A stretch of 64,000 nucleotides of DNA from Edolisoma coerulescens (GCA_013397115.1 VWZW01001209.1:124001-188000); one strand, 5' to 3'; positions 1-14,456 are shown, counted from the stretch's first letter. A program made the numbers and translations. The notes: a model not told the origin generated them from the sequence alone.

Positions 1-1191
1 TTACATGAATCACAAATTGCAATGCTACTCAAAGATACTTCTCAGAATGTAAAGTGACAAAAGAAGGGAAATAAAAAGTGTATGTCATTAACGGATTATA
101 ACTGCTGGACACAGAATGCCTGTGCTTTCTGAAAGAACCAGGCTTACACACTGTCTCACCTGTTTCTTATATAGAAAGATGAGACTGCCCTCCATTTCCA
201 CAACAAAATGTCCCTAAAGCTTTGCCTATGCTTTATATTAGAGTTATGGGATGCTGCGACTGATACTGGTATTCTCTATTCAGAATTAAGAGGAGAGTAT
301 CTGGATGAGCACGTTAAGTTTCAATAACTCTTAATGCACACTGTTTTATGTAGGAGAAGTTTATTTTTATTATTCTAAACCATGTCTCATTAAAATCTCT
401 AGCTACATTGAAATTTCAGTAATGAAAGCTGCACTGATTTTCTCAGCAAGAGAAAAAAGACAATTCCCTAGAATAAGATGACATTTTAGAACCCCATTTA
501 AATAAAGCTACATATGTTGCATACTTATCCCAGTAGGATTAAGGGGAAAATTTTCGGAGTTTGCTACGTGAGCTGTAAGCAAATATCTCTTAAGGAAAAT
601 GATACATACATGTACTTAGTCCAACATAAATTAAATACTGCAGTTACTTAACTTTCCTAGGAGTAATCTGTAGGATAAATTGCTTGACTTTACTTCAGAG
701 ATTTATAACTGCATTACAGACCATGCCACACAGAACAATCCAACGGAACTATGCAAGCAGTTTGCAATACATGTAGTATGTGTTATAATATAAGGATTTT
801 GACACTAATCATTCTATGTCATTTAGAAACCATAAAGGAATGAGAAGAAAACCCTACACTTTTTCTGTGTTATTTTCAGTGATAAGGACAAAGCACTTCT
901 TTCATAGAGAAAGATAATCAAAGGCAGATTTTTAGAAAATGAAAATAAAAATCTGTGCAAAAATGGAAACATTGTTATGCATAAGCTATAAACTATTTCT
1001 TCAACGGATAAAACTTCAAAATAAAAATTGGCTAGCTGCTTTCTTTCCACCCATTGATGTTTATCTGTGTACATCAGTCTTTTAGTGCACTTGAGATTTA
1101 AGAACAGCTCACTTGTACTGACAATCTTTCAAGCAATGCATTTGAAGAGGTATATAAACCCCTCCAAATACTTGTTTTCAAACAACCTTAC

Positions 1192-1214
1192 TACCTCTGT
1201 TACTACCAGAGGTA
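1192..1214. repeat. Short perfect inverted repeat (8-bp stem)
   Basis: TACCTCTG at 1192-1199 is the exact reverse complement of CAGAGGTA at 1207-1214, with a 7-base loop. The stem is short enough to arise by chance and no function is implied. Confidence 0.5.
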
Positions 1215-1640
1215 TGGCTAGAAATCTCTCCATGCATTCACAGGACACGAATTCACATACTTTTATATGCTGCTGGAAAATGGTAATGTAGATGCAAATG
1301 TAGTCAGAATAGAGGATTTTCTGTAGGTTCACTGCCAGTTTAAGTGGATTTTTATTTAAAGCTATCAAAACAATACGAAGCTTTTTAGATTTAGAGCCCT
1401 CAATACTTGCAACCTGTTATTTAGCCTCCATGGCATGCCTAGTTTGATAAATGTGGACCTAACAGCTCCAGACAATGACATCAGCACTATGCCTTCCTCT
1501 GTTGTTCCTGGCTCGGCTTCAGCAGGAAGAACAGTAGTAAGCTTTTATTCTATACACAGCTTAGTGAAGATGACTGAAGTTTTAGCCTGTCAGGCCAAAG
1601 CAAAGACCTTTTGCTCTGGCCAGTCACACAAACTTAGTCC

Positions 1641-1665
1641 AGCTACTTTACTTAGTAAAGTAGCT
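1641..1665. repeat. Perfect hairpin, 11-bp stem, 3-base loop
   Basis: AGCTACTTTAC at 1641-1651 pairs exactly with GTAAAGTAGCT at 1655-1665 around the loop TTA. A partial further copy (TTAGCTACTT) follows at about 1671-1680. A perfect stem with so small a loop is what a local template switch during replication leaves behind. It is too short to be a microRNA precursor. Confidence 0.7.
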
Positions 1666-4600
1666 TAGATTTAGCTACTTAGATAACATACACAGCTATT
1701 TGAAGCGCTATATTTGCATAATAATCAAAAACTTAGCTTTGTGAAAATTCAGTTGTAGCCTGTTGTGCTATTCGTTAGAGATTCTACATTGATGCCTAGG
1801 CACCCATTAAAATATTTTTCTCATCACACAACCACTGGATTTACACTTTCTTTATTTATAAGTGTTTGAAAACAATTGTCAACAGTTTCAGCAGTCCCTT
1901 CACGATTCTAATGGAAATAACTTGTTTTATTTTCTCCAGGCCAAGTGCATGTTGGCTGAACACAGTCTCATATACTCTTTCAATATTATTCTGAATTGCA
2001 AGCTGGCTTCTTTTGCCTCCTGTATGAAATTCACCCAGACTAAGGAATAGGGATTTTTGATCTAGATACTGGATTTGATCATTCTGATGCCATCACAGTG
2101 AGACCGAAAAAACTTCCACAGCTTTCAACACCCAAGCTGGAGGTAACGCATGCTTCAGAGAACATTTTAAGGGTAATTAAGTGTGAATTTATATTCTGTA
2201 AACTGGGTCCTCCAGAAAGGCCCCACTTCTTTCTAGCTTAGTCTACCCTAATGACGTTCCCTCCTATTGTCTACTCTTGGTCACCCTCAGGAAGGAAAAG
2301 AGTCTTTTCCATGTAAGTTTACCAGGAAGCCTATCACCCTATGTGGCAGCTTCAGAAACTGTAAAACTCAAGCTCTGATGCCTCCCAAAGCTACTGAAGG
2401 ATGGTGAAAACATCTAATGTGCACAGACTGTCCACAAACATATCCATGAATCAGAATTAAAAGCTGTCTGCCTCCTGATCCCAGTCATTTTACCTTTCCA
2501 GCTGCTCTCAGGGACATTGTGGCTCCCTACGCCCTAGTACTTTTAACACCCTGGAAAAACAACTAGACTAAGGCTGTGGGAGCCCCTTGAGGGGTGAAAA
2601 CATCATCTTAAAAAACAGTCAGGAGGGATCAAGAACACAGAAGAGGAAGTCAAGACCACAGCCTGGCTTGCTCATCCATGTTACAAAAAATGAGCATTAA
2701 TAGAAAGGGATGAATTCATCAAAGTTGCTGCAGCGTCTTTGCAAAATGGTAAAACCTCAAACCCACTTAGATTTGTGAAGGTTTGGTGTTTGTAGCAGAC
2801 TCTCCATGTTGTGTGAATAACACGAGATCTTCAGAAGCAACGCAGGTTCTTACACTGAGATAAAACGCAACGCCCACAGCTCACACTCATATCACTCAAA
2901 TACTGCTGTTGTAGTTATTTTCAACCTCAAAAAGGCAAATCTTCTGCCAAAACTGATGGCAAGAACAAAAAGTACTGTTATTATAAGCACTCATGAAAGG
3001 GCACAGCATGCTGTTGCCCACAACATCCCTTGCAGATCTCTATTTGGACCAGTGCTTTGACAAGTATCACTTTTCCATAGTTTAAGTAAAACTGTTCACT
3101 TCGGCTTATAGAATAGTAGGGGAGGGTTGAGTTTTGCAGCCAGCATTGTAAATAGGCCATAACTAACATTAGTTAAACTCTGCCTTCAGTTCACGTGGCA
3201 TATTATTTTATTCACCACCAATTCTTGCTGTAGACTACTGGGGCTGAAATAGAAAAGGGAGACAGTGTGGGAAATGCTCTTTTAAGCCTTTAAAAAAAAA
3301 GATTTCATAGATGAGCTAGAATTTCAGCATACCGTTTATCCTCTGCAATCTATGTCTAGATTATTTTTAGAAGTCATCTGGGCAATTAAGGCGTACGGGC
3401 CAAATCCTGATCTCAGCTGCATGAAAAAATAACTGTAGAGACATCTGCCCATATTGTAGGCCTGATGTTTTATTACCAAATAGCCAACTGCTGAAAACAT
3501 TACAGATTGCTGATTTACTGTTAGATGAACACAATTCACATTCACAGGATATTTCTTCATGGTAAGGATATTTGCACTGTCTGTTTCCTTACTGTAATTT
3601 ATCTCCATAATGTCTGTATGTAGTAAAAACATGGAACTGAGGTTTGCAGCACCTTGATAATATTGTCCCTTATTTGGGGAATAAGGAGGGAAAGAAACTG
3701 AATAACATGCCATTGGCATCATAAGGTGTCTGTGGCAGAACTGGGAAATGTGTTTACTGTATACCAACCCACAGCATTAATGACAGAACTACCCCTTTTA
3801 CTCAAAATGTAGTCCAGGTCACAGGCCAATTAATGATACACAGAAGCTAAAGGAACTTGTTAGCAGATCAGCTTCATGGCACAGCAAGTCAGTGTGCTTT
3901 GTTAGGGACTGAGCTCTAACATCTCTCTCCTTTAGGATTTAGAGATGATTGTTCACAGCCCTTGCTTTTTAATTCAATTTTCCATTTAAGCTCAGTTTCT
4001 TTACAGGGCCAGAGCCAGTCCCCACCTAAAAACTTGGTGGTTCTGCCAACTACCACTTTCTGACCCCTGCAGGGAGCAGCCAGTGACAGCCAGGCACTAA
4101 AGGTGTATACTGAATCCTAGGATTTGGAGAAAGCCCAATCAGCCCCAGGATGAATGAGAACAACTGAACTTCTCCTGGATTGTCCAGGATTCAGAAAACC
4201 ATTGCATTACCTCAGGGCTGAAGGTAATAGGGAGGAACATTTCATGTTGAATTTTCTGGTTTATATTATTCAGGCATGGAAAGCACATGTAGTCTTCCAG
4301 ATCCACGCACTCCTGAATAATTCACACGTTTCTGAATGCATACTATCTGAAGAATGCAGAGATGTTTGCCTCCTCAGAACTGATTTGGAAATCCTATAGA
4401 AAAGAACATTTAGTTAAACATAAATCAACTCTCAGGCTGGCTAAGAAGAAAAGTGTCCTAAAATGTACTAGTATGTGTTTTGATCAGGAATGAAGGAACA
4501 TTCTATTACTATGCATATACAGACAATTCAAAACATATGCTCTGTACGCAGTGTTTTGGGGCAGTTTCATCAGTAAAGCAAACTTATTCAACACCTCGTG

Positions 4601-7600
4601 ACTTACTAAGGTGACTGAAAAAAGGTAACCCATATGGTTTTTGTTTAGTGTGTAAGGAATAACTGAATATGGAAACCTTTTTTTTGCTGGCAAATAACAT
4701 TCATTGGTTGGTCAAGTGACAGGATTTAGTTGCTTGTATAAAAGTTTTCACTCATGGGAAAAAAAAGACTTGGAAATAGTTATTTTCTGAGCACCCATGG
4801 ATCCACTGAGGAATCATGTAGAATGGAAGTGACCATGCTTCATAATACGATTGCTTGTTCAGACGATATAAACCCAAAAAATTTGTGTCCATAGAAATCA
4901 ACCTAAAATATCAGACCAACTTTCATTTTGAAGAAGCATATATCTGAATAGGCCACCTGAGAAATACAGATTTTGAGAACTCTGACTAGAAACTGAAACT
5001 CATTTTTAAGCTATCAGTCTGGTTCATTCACTTGCAAGACAGAAGAAAGAAAAGAAAAATGCTCTTACTAAGTAAATGGAGATTGTTAAAAAGTTCTTAG
5101 AAGTTCTTTTAAACATTTTTAAATCCTTAAAGCCAATTTTATAGAACCATTTTTACAGCTTAAACCAGTTTATATCTGTGACAACTCGGCAAAGCAGAGA
5201 AGTCAAAAGGTCTTTTAGTCTCACTTAAATGTGTAACATCTGGGCATAGTGTACAAGTAAGTGACATCCTGGAGACACAGCTTAATAATTCACTTCTTCA
5301 GCTTCAGTGGAGGCTGTATTAGTCCAAACTGCTTGAATTAAGAGAAATCAGAAATTTTTATGGCATTAATATTGCAACCATTTCCACTGAAATCATGGGG
5401 CGAGAAGTCTGGGTGAAGACTCTGATAGCCATCTCTGTGTTTGTCTGAAATTTTCATGTAGGACGTTGGGTTTGCTTCTTTACTCACTCTGTTGCTATTT
5501 GTCTTAGTCCAAGAGGGATGTTAAAGTAAAAAAGGGCAAGATATGTGCCTGACCTCATTTCAGACACTGACGGTATAAACCAAAATGATGCTACTTTTCA
5601 CCTAGCTACCAGTTATTAACAACTCTGTTAGAAATCACTACCATGACTCAACCATTATCACATTCACGTTCACAGTAAACAAAGACCTTGAGTAAAACCC
5701 TTTCCTTTCCATTGCCTTTAGTTAAGCAATTCTTCAAACCATTTTCTCATCTTCTGAAGCAAATAAGAGGTGTAGTTCTGATGTCAGAGTGACATGAGGG
5801 ACAAATCACACCTAAACGTTTTACAGTAAAATGTTGGTCACAATATTGGTAAACATTAATAAGCCTGAAGCAGGAGCAATACTTGAAATTGTCGGCTTGG
5901 AAACAATAGCAGAGAACAGATATGCATGACAAGAATCTTTGATATGTTAAGCTACTTCCTGCAAAGAAGAATCTCTTAGAAGATATCGTGCCTGATACTT
6001 AATTACATTATCATCTTGTTCTAGTTTAGCTATTTAAATAGTACAAGAAAAAAAAAAATTGAGTCATATTTTTATAGATCTCAATGGATTTGGAAAGAAG
6101 TTAGAATTGTGCTCTCTTACATCAGTTTTACTATAATAAAGAAGAATTGAGAATTCATTCCTGAAGTCTTAAACTTCCAATAAAATTTGTATTTGATGGG
6201 AGTGCCTTTTTTTTTGGTTGTTTTATTGGAGAAGCTTAATTTTGATTTAGCCTTCACAGCAGCCTTATGCTGATTAATTGTTTTAGAGGATAAATGTAAG
6301 GAGTTTGGTGATGGGTGATCTTTATATTGTACATATGTAGCAACCCTGGTCCATAGGGATTGTTATTGCATCTGATTCATTAAAGTCAAATATACTCACT
6401 AACACACTGAGAATACCATTCTGGCACATGCCAGTTAGCTGTCACACTCTTGCAGAACCTATTGTTAACCAAGCGTAAATACAGTCCAGTGTATCATGAT
6501 TTAATATCACCACAATTATTTCTTTAGTCTTTGCTCTAAAGAAGTTAGGGAAGCTACTCTTTAATATTAAACAGAACCTGAAGATGTTATGAGTATTTTT
6601 ATTTAATATAAACAATAAACCATGTGAAATACACAAGCCAGCCAGTCAGGTCCTTCTACATGTTTACTAACTCTCAACATCTGATTTTCTACCATTTGCT
6701 TTAACATGTAAACTGGAGAAAGAGGAGCTCAGCTGTCACCACCTCACCTACACTAGTACTCAGTAGATTTTTCTCACCAGCTAGCAAAACACATAGCTTT
6801 AAAAATGAAAGAAACGGCTAACAGGAAACCTGACAGAGCTGCTACCACGTAGGGGTGGCAGAATATTCTGTGTCATAAGGCACATCTGCAGGTTATGCTA
6901 CACTAGGAGTTGTCAAATCGTACAAGTGTAGTCAAATCGTAACAAAATTGCACAAATGTAATTTTCAAATATTACCATACATTGCAGGAATAGTTTATTG
7001 GCCCTGCCAGCTTCTGTCCTGGCCTTCATGACTCTGCGTCTAAGCAGGGAGGAATGGGTGGTATGTGAGGAGTGCACTGGGGCTAACCCATCCAACCCAA
7101 ATTAGCCGGGGGAGGTTCACATCTATGCTAGGCTTGGGCAGGATATGCAATTCGTAAACTGCCTGTGACATTCCCTATTGAAACTGGCCACCACAAATAA
7201 TTAAAACCTTCTCCAGCAGGCCTTTTTCTGGTCTGATCTGAGAAAGAACAGCACTTTTTGAATGTCCTGTAAGTTAGGAATCTCTGTGATATTACAATTC
7301 ACAGCTTTATTTGTGTGCCTGTTTTTGCTGAGCTTTTCATTGGTCAGCTCTGCCTTCAGACCTTCCAAGTTCCTCAGCCTAACAGCAGAGCCTGTGGGAG
7401 GGAGCATTACTCACAGCAGAGAAAATCAAGTCTTAGAACAGTAAGCCTACTGTAAAAACACAAGCCCATGCAGCAAGATGCATCCAGTGGTGCTAAGGAA
7501 GCTGGACCAGGAAATAGACAGGATTCTTTGGCAATACTGGATTGTGGTGTAAGATGAATGTGATGTGAAACAGGACATTGTAAGAATGTAAAATTCATTA

Positions 7601-9053
7601 AGTTTGGATGGAAAGTCAATGGGAGGTTGTTTAACATGCTTGCATGTTAAGGACCGGGGAACATCCAAGCTGCTTGTGTTTCTCTGCAGTGAAAAGGAAC
7701 TCACCTTCCCTGTTTGGTGCCTTGACTGACAGGTCAAGAAAGCTAGAAATTACTTGTAGGCCGTGTTTTTTAAGAATGGGCTTCTTTGAGTTAGATACTT
7801 CGCCTCAGGAGAGAGTCCTGGGCTCTGTCTCAAGGAAATAACGTGGGATCATGAGTAATCAAATAAGACTCAAAGGAGGAGAGAATTCAAATATAAAAAC
7901 ATAATTAGCTTTTCCCAACATCTGACTCTGGATGTCTCCTCAAGGAACATATGAGAAAACACAATCGTTCAGTAGAGCCTTCTAATCCAACCTGCTGTTT
8001 TAGAATTTAAATTCTTCTCCATGATTTGTTGCAATATGATGCTGAGGCCTATGCTTTGCAGGTGGTCAGCGCAGAAGATCTGGCAGTCTTTCAGCAATTC
8101 ATAGTTTATGATCTATGCTTTGTATCCCATTACAAGCTTTTTCTCTCCGTAAGCTATCCATAAATCAATCAAGATGCTTATTAATTTTATTGCTATGCAT
8201 GGTTGCTGAAGAGAGTGTATTTATAACCATTCTTTGGACTTCAGGGATTTGGCAGCTACTACTTTAAAAGCTCATTTGATTATCAACATTAAGGATTTGA
8301 TTGGTAGAAATGATTGCTTAAATCCCACAGAGAAGCTTTTATTGCAACCTAATGAGAGAAATGGTTTAATGCTTATGTTGAATGAAATATTGATAGGGAT
8401 TCCTCTCTTGGAGACAAGGGTGGGCCTGCAATATGCAGGCCAAGGACTTTGGGGATCAATCACAATAAATTATCAAATAGTTGACTACATTTATGGCTGT
8501 TCTTAATCAAAAAACCAGAAAAAAAGCTGAGTGCATTACTCCAACATCAATGTTGTTGCCAGCATATCCGTTTATTTAGAGTTTGGTATACATATAAGTT
8601 TAAGCAGATGGATGTAATTCCCTTTGAAATGTATATACTGAGGGTGGAGTCATCTGTCTTAGCTTAGACATACGAATTTCTCTTAATGGACAGTGGAGAA
8701 AAATAGACAGGTCAGTAAAGTGAGTCCTCCTAAGAGACACATCTTAAGACAGATCATATAAATATGTTTTTGTATTTTCACTTTATCTTAGGTTGACTTA
8801 AAGGGTTGGTGGTGCTAAAGCTTGTTCACACAAGCACACAATGACAAATTAAACAATTGACCACGTTAAGTGACCAGCTTTCCAACACACTACCAATTTG
8901 AACTTCTCCATTCAAGCTGAACATTCCAATCTGTCTCTTGGCATTTCACAGATCAAGTGAGGAGGAAATGTAGTCCAGGCAGCAGGGGTAGCCAGGAAAT
9001 GTGGCAATTTCTGATATGTTATGAAGTCATGGGATCCATGCCAGAAGCCCAAG

Positions 9054-9420
9054 TGTATGGATGCTGAAAAAGCTTCAGCAGGGAATTTCTTCAGCCCTCT
9101 GCAGCATTTTGTGAGAGCTCTGTCTTTCCCATGCAAACTATTTAAAACAATGTTACAGTTTTGTACACTTCTTGCACCTGCAGGTTGTTTTTTGAAGTAT
9201 TGTTATGGTTCTAACTAGAAAAATATTTAGAAATGGGTGTCTTAGAATTTGGCCAATCCCCTCAAGGGGTGGATGGCAGAAGGACCAATTACCTTATGCC
9301 ATTTAACACACTTTTGCGAACTAACATATAAAAGCCTTTGGAAAATTATTAAATCGCTTCCATTTATCCCTGAGCCTGGACTCTGTGTCGTTTCTCTACC
9401 CGTCCTCTACCTGTGCAACA
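9054..9420 (+). mobile_element. Old solo LTR of an endogenous retrovirus, copy A
   Basis: This 367-bp segment starts TGTATGGATGCTGAAA and ends in CAACA. It can be aligned along its length with the better preserved LTR at 33587-33941. Shared landmarks are the start (TGGATGC-GAAA), a GCA(C/G)(C/G)TGCAGGTTGTT block in the middle, two CCAAT boxes (9253 and 9285) 32 bp apart, the promoter word GAACTAACATATAAA (TATAAAA at 9327-9333), a poly(A)-signal-like ATTAAA at 9348-9353, and a CTGTGTCGTTTCT block near the end. No retroviral coding sequence lies on either side, so it is best read as a solo LTR or a fragment. No clean target-site duplication is visible. The nearest candidate is CCCAAG on the left against CGCAAG, which starts 4 bp past the expected end. 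The family name is not known to me. Confidence 0.7.
9327..9353 (+). promoter_or_regulatory. TATA box and degenerate poly(A) signal of LTR copy A
   Basis: TATAAAA at 9327-9333 and ATTAAA at 9348-9353 occupy the same places as TATAAA (33849) and AATAAA (33871) in the related LTR at 33.6 kb. The poly(A) word lies only about 20 bases after the TATA box, so it would sit at or before the expected cap site, as in retroviruses with a short R region. Confidence 0.5.
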
Positions 9421-10149
9421 GTGACGCAAGTGCACCTAGTATTTGTCACAGTGAGGCAAAAAGATGTTTCTATATCTTGCTTTTTATAGAGACATGAGAT
9501 TTGCAAATATTTGGGGTCTGGTTGAAGACAAGGGTTGTAGATGCATCAGAAGGACATTGAAGTAAACTCCTGCAGTAGTAAAAACCAAAACAGTAACAGA
9601 GGGAGATAAGCAAATATTTCATATGACCTTTCCATCACTGGTTTTCCCAGTCTTAGCCTGCAAAACTTACTCACTAAGACCACATTTTCATGGCTCTGAA
9701 CATAAATAATATTAAAAAGGAACAGCTCATAAAAACTTCTTTGAAAGGACACATTTCAGCACTAATCTTTTACTTGACCAGCTAGCATCAACAAGGTACT
9801 GTCTTCAGGGTTCCTGTCATGTACTCATTTCTGAAATAGAAACAGGAACCTTAGCAACCAAATAGAACCCGAAAGCAATGCTAACAGTTTAATTTGTTGT
9901 TTATCAGGTTATGTCCATAAGAAAACATTAATAAAATCTTTCCAGTAAAAGAAATGTAAGTGAAGGGGTGGAGAAGAGAGAAATGTTATTTTCTGGGGAG
10001 AAGAGGGATGCATCTTGTTTGCAACTTAGAGAACAGAGCAGTGGATGGATCAAAGTTTATGTGTTTTACAATGCAGTAGCTTTGATTTTTTTCCCCACAT
10101 TTTATCTGCCCCACATTTTATTCCCCCACATTTATGTGCTCAGAACCCA
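9421..10149. other. Unique spacer, nothing recognised
   Basis: This AT-rich sequence lies between the LTR and the CR1 that follows. No retroviral internal sequence such as a primer-binding site or gag follows the LTR end at 9420. Confidence 0.55.
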
Positions 10150-10742
10150 GAATGATCACCATATCCTGGGATGCATAAAATGCAGTGTGGCCAGCAGGTC
10201 AAGGGAAGTATTCTGCCCCTCTGCTCTGATCTAGTAAGACACCATCTGGAGTGCTGCACCCAGATCTGAAGCCTCCAACACAAGAAGGACAGGTCCACAG
10301 GAGGGTCATGAAGATGACCTGAGGGATGGAGCACCTTTCCTGTGAAGACAGTGGGGGAGAATTGGGACTGTTCAGCCTGGAGAAGAGAAGGCTCTGGGAA
10401 GATCTTATTGTGGCCTTTCATTACTTTAAGGGGGCTTAAAAGAAAGACATTTTAATAGCGCCTATAGCAACAGGACAAGGGGGAAGTGTTTTTAAAATAA
10501 AAGTGGGCAAATTTAGACTAGACAGAAGGAAGAAATTTTTTATTATTAGGATATTGAAACACTGGAACAGTTTGCTTAGAGAGCTGGTAGGTGCCCCATC
10601 CCTAGAAACATTCAAGGTAAGGTTGGACATGAATTTGAGCAACCCAATGTAGTTGATGTTGGCCCTACTCATTGGCGGGAGGAGGGACTAGATGGCCTTT
10701 AAAGGTTCCTTCCAAAACAATCTATTCTATAATTGTATGATT
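10150..10742 (+). mobile_element. CR1 LINE, 5'-truncated, 3' end of ORF2 plus UTR
   Basis: The segment reads as the C-terminal part of CR1 ORF2 and its short 3' UTR. Recognisable CR1 phrases are CTGGGATGCAT, GTGTGGCCAGCAGGTC, CAACACAAGAAGGACA, TTCAGCCTGGAGAAGAGAAG and GGAGGGACTAGATGG. The 3' end is at the degenerate ATTCTATAATTGTATGATT repeat. A short frame encodes the typical ILGCIK-SVASRSRE stretch but is soon broken. The copy differs in its tail from the subfamily at 16.8, 24.7, 34.3, 53.8 and 60.9 kb, so it belongs to another CR1 subfamily. It is non-functional, since endonuclease and reverse transcriptase are missing. Confidence 0.9.
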
Positions 10743-13700
10743 TTTTTTTTCAGAAGTTATTTTCTACTCTCCTTTAAGGGCCAAATGTGAGACATCTATG
10801 ATGGAGTAGTGGAAATGGTTCCCTTGCTCATAGCTGAGTTCCTTTGTCTTTTGTCAGTCCTTTCTGAAAAATCATTTGCTTTCACTTTCATGACTACTGT
10901 GAGGAGATTTAGTGCCTAATAACAAGACAGTGCAATTGTAAGATCCAGAGATAGTTTTGTTGTATTTCTTAAGTGCTTAAGCATAAACCGAACTGTATGC
11001 TTTAGCTATCCATCTTTCCCACTATATTATTTTGAGTTCTGTAATCAGCTCAGCATGTCAATAAGTCAACAGAATCAGAATGTGAGCTTCAGCAGTAGAT
11101 CTAAAACAAAAATTGCAAGTAATAACTGAAAAGCTGCAACGGAAATCTTTCTAGGCTAGTATTTTAACATCTTGCTAATGTGGCAAACCTTGCTGTAAAA
11201 AAAATCAAGCAACAGTACTTTGTTATGCTGGATTAAAATATATCTTTCAAAACATTTTCTTAAGGCCCTAGGCAGATAGACTGTCTTGACACTTAGAATG
11301 TGTAATCTTGTCATATTTTGTATGTTTCAAAATGTCTTTACTTTTTTAATTATTCATACCACTGAAATCCAGAGTACAATGTTTTCAACGGCTTCTCTGA
11401 ATTGCAGTATTGGATATGCAATCAGAGCAGGATTTTAGGTAAAACTTATCAATTTCATACTTTTTAACCAAATAGCAAATCTGTTACTGAAACTTCCCTA
11501 TGAGCAGTGTAAACCTGTCTGTATACCTTTTTCAGGCAGACAATAGTGCAAACACCACCAGGTTACCAAGGATTAATGCCAAGGACTGAAAAATTTTAAA
11601 AATTTATAAACTAGGCAGTTCTCAGGACAGTGCATAGTTTTAAGTTAAAGCAGAACTGATTAAGGTCACTATACTGCTTACACATCCTAAATGGAAAACA
11701 CAAATCAGATGGAAAATATTTTTGTTAGGCAGAGTTCATTCCAATTTTAAGGAAGACTTGAATGATCTGAATTTTCCAGTAGATGAGTTGCTGACATTGA
11801 TAGAACAGCTGATATTTTATACCAGACTTCTGAGAACATTTGAGACCTATTATTTTGTATACTTATGGTGACATCAGTTTGTGCTCTGACCATAGGCCTG
11901 CTCTTTTCCTGGCTATTTTTTAAAAAGCATATATTTAAATTATCTTTAGAATTTCCACTAATTTCAGTGGTACAGGATGAGACAGCTAGGCTGAAAGAAA
12001 TCAATTGCAATTAAAAGAAGTCAGTATAGCAAGTAAAGGATCATAGGCAAATGGTCTGTCACAGCAAGATTCCTTTAAAGAAATCTGCCTAAAATAGTAC
12101 CGTGCATACATCTGAAAAATAATTAAGAGATAATCTACTTGTAAATAACAAGGACTGAGCTAGAAGACTGTCAGAGTCCAGAACTGAGTGAGGTATAAAT
12201 ATCCTACCCCTTCTTTCATGCTGAGAAATGCTGCAGCACAGGGCTGAGAAGATGAAGAAAATGACCATCTAATCCATGTTTTCCCAGTTATTAAGTGCTT
12301 GATCCCTACAAACAGACTGATGTGGACAAGAAAGGTAAGGTAAATCTTTCACTTCTCACTGTCCAGAAGCCTCAGGCACTGGCAGTGCAGAACTGTCTGA
12401 GGGCTGAGGGTAACTCCTTTCCACTGCCTCTGTCTGCCAGCTGTTTGCTATCCTTGCTGGAAGCTATCATTCCCACAGCAGGGTCAGTGGAAGGAATTGC
12501 CTCATTTGCTTCAGCCAGATACAGAGTCAACTACTTTATTTTACAGGGCCTTCAGAAGCAAGTTCAACTTAGGAAACGAGTTTTTCACTGATGTGGATAG
12601 GAATCGCTCATAATGTCATCTCTGGGTTCATCTGCAAAGGGGCTTGTTTCCAGCAGAAATGTGATTAAAAAAAATGCTTAAGGCTCAGAGCATGGGCATA
12701 ACATAATGTGGCTTTTTCTGCAGTGACATTTGAGAGTGATCTTATTAGCAATGTCAGTCTCAGCAGGCATGCGCTGTGAAAACCGGTGTAAAATGGCAAT
12801 AAAAAAATCCTAAAAGTCAGAGCCTTTTCTTTGTGGCTTTTTAGAATCCTTCCAAATCTTATTTCTTTTGGCTTTATTCCCATTAGGAAAGGACAAATAA
12901 TCTTTCAGAATATGTGAAAGTAAAAAAGGCACATAATGTAATAAAACCACTTCTTCACCTGAATAATATACAATCAGGCATCAAATAGTGCAGTGCTTTC
13001 ACTAAGTTTTTTACTTTCATGATTGTTTCTAGGAACATACTAGAAAAATTATGAATTGTAACCTGTTATTTAGGATTTATTAACTATTGCGAGTTTCATG
13101 ATATTGTGCTACCAATGTTCCTGATAATAAATATATATAGCATAATAAATTCCTGATCTTTAAAATGATCATTCAAGAGAAGACTCATGTCTAGAGTACT
13201 AGCATTTGCATAAGGAGTAACTCAATTTTACACCTACAAAGACTAGACAGGAGAAAAAAAAGCAAATGAGCTGCTAGCAAAAACCGGTTGTGTGTAAGAA
13301 CCATGGGAGTGATGGGGCTCACAGTTCCTCACTCCAGTATTTCCATGCTTTGACAGGCCATTTGTTTATGCCTTTTTGAATAGGTTTGACCACTGTTGCA
13401 ACTGTTTGGCAGTAAAAACATTCCCAGTCTTGGGGGATTTTAATTTTTGTTTCTCTTTTCCCTTTTTAGAAGTCAAGTAATTTTTCCCTTTTGCTGACCT
13501 GTAAAATAAGCATTAAGATCTAAAAATTCCAGACACTTTTAAACATTATTTAAAGTCTACAGCATGTTGAAAACATGGACATTTTCTACGCTGTGCTCAT
13601 TTTATTTCCAGAAAATCCCAGAATCCAAACCCCTCAATTATCAGGGTTCTGCTGCTAAAAAGATGTAAAAGCGTGTACTTGAAACATGGTGTATTTAAAG

Positions 13701-14456
13701 AGGTAGGAGACGAGTTCAGGTGTGCAGTCTTTAACAGAGATTTCTATTTTTCCAGGTGTTCCTTGAGGGCTACTGCAAAGTAGTGGTCTTAATCCATGTA
13801 GTAATCTGCATGGGACCTAGAGCCTTGCAATAACAAGTGCTGTTACTGTATTTGAAAAGTTCATGACAACATCTTTATTAAACAGGAAGATTTTCTCCTT
13901 AAGTTAAAGACTGGAAGCTTGTAAAACTACTGTATTTGCCATGTAATGAAATGATTTCTCCAAACTTTATAAATGTAGCAACAAAAATATACCATGTAAT
14001 AGGAAGTACCAAACCCTAATTTTCGGTGCCCTCTTAAGTTTTGCTATCTTTAAAAGTTCACATCAGTGGAAAATGTGAGTGACTAAGTGAAATTAGCATC
14101 AGAGTAGGCCTAATTCATAATTACCTACTTTGTGCACAGCAACAATTTACAAGCCCTCCATTCACTGGCAGTTTGAAAAGAACTTTCAGATGGGATATTT
14201 GGTAAATTTCAATTACACTAGAAATGCCTTGGAGGGCCAGTTACATATTGTGGTATTTACGCAGACATCAAAGATTTAGTTGTTTAGACAAGGAAAACTA
14301 AGGCCATCTGACTATTCAGAGTATTTAGGAAGAGTTCTGTTTATTTCAACCGAGGATTTTGCCAAAAATAGATGTCCCACTTACAAAAAGTGTTACGCCT
14401 TCTGATAATCCAAACTTCTACATTTATTGTGTTCAAAAATTGCAGTCTTAAAATCC

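Larger units (their letters stand above)
1..9053. other. Unique AT-rich sequence, no gene recognised
   Basis: I see no exon, RNA gene or recognisable transposon here. Open frames are short (the longest is 143 codons, minus strand, 3336-3767) and none resembles a known protein. Two small perfect hairpins (1192-1214 and 1641-1665) are listed separately. A slightly richer patch at 7000-7450 holds CCAAT- and AATAAA-like words on the minus strand but no LTR termini that I can define. This is compatible with intergenic DNA or a long intron. Confidence 0.6.

Noticed and set aside
3336..3767. 143-codon minus-strand open frame
   Set aside because: It resembles no known protein, with no splice sites, promoter or conserved motif visible; likely chance.
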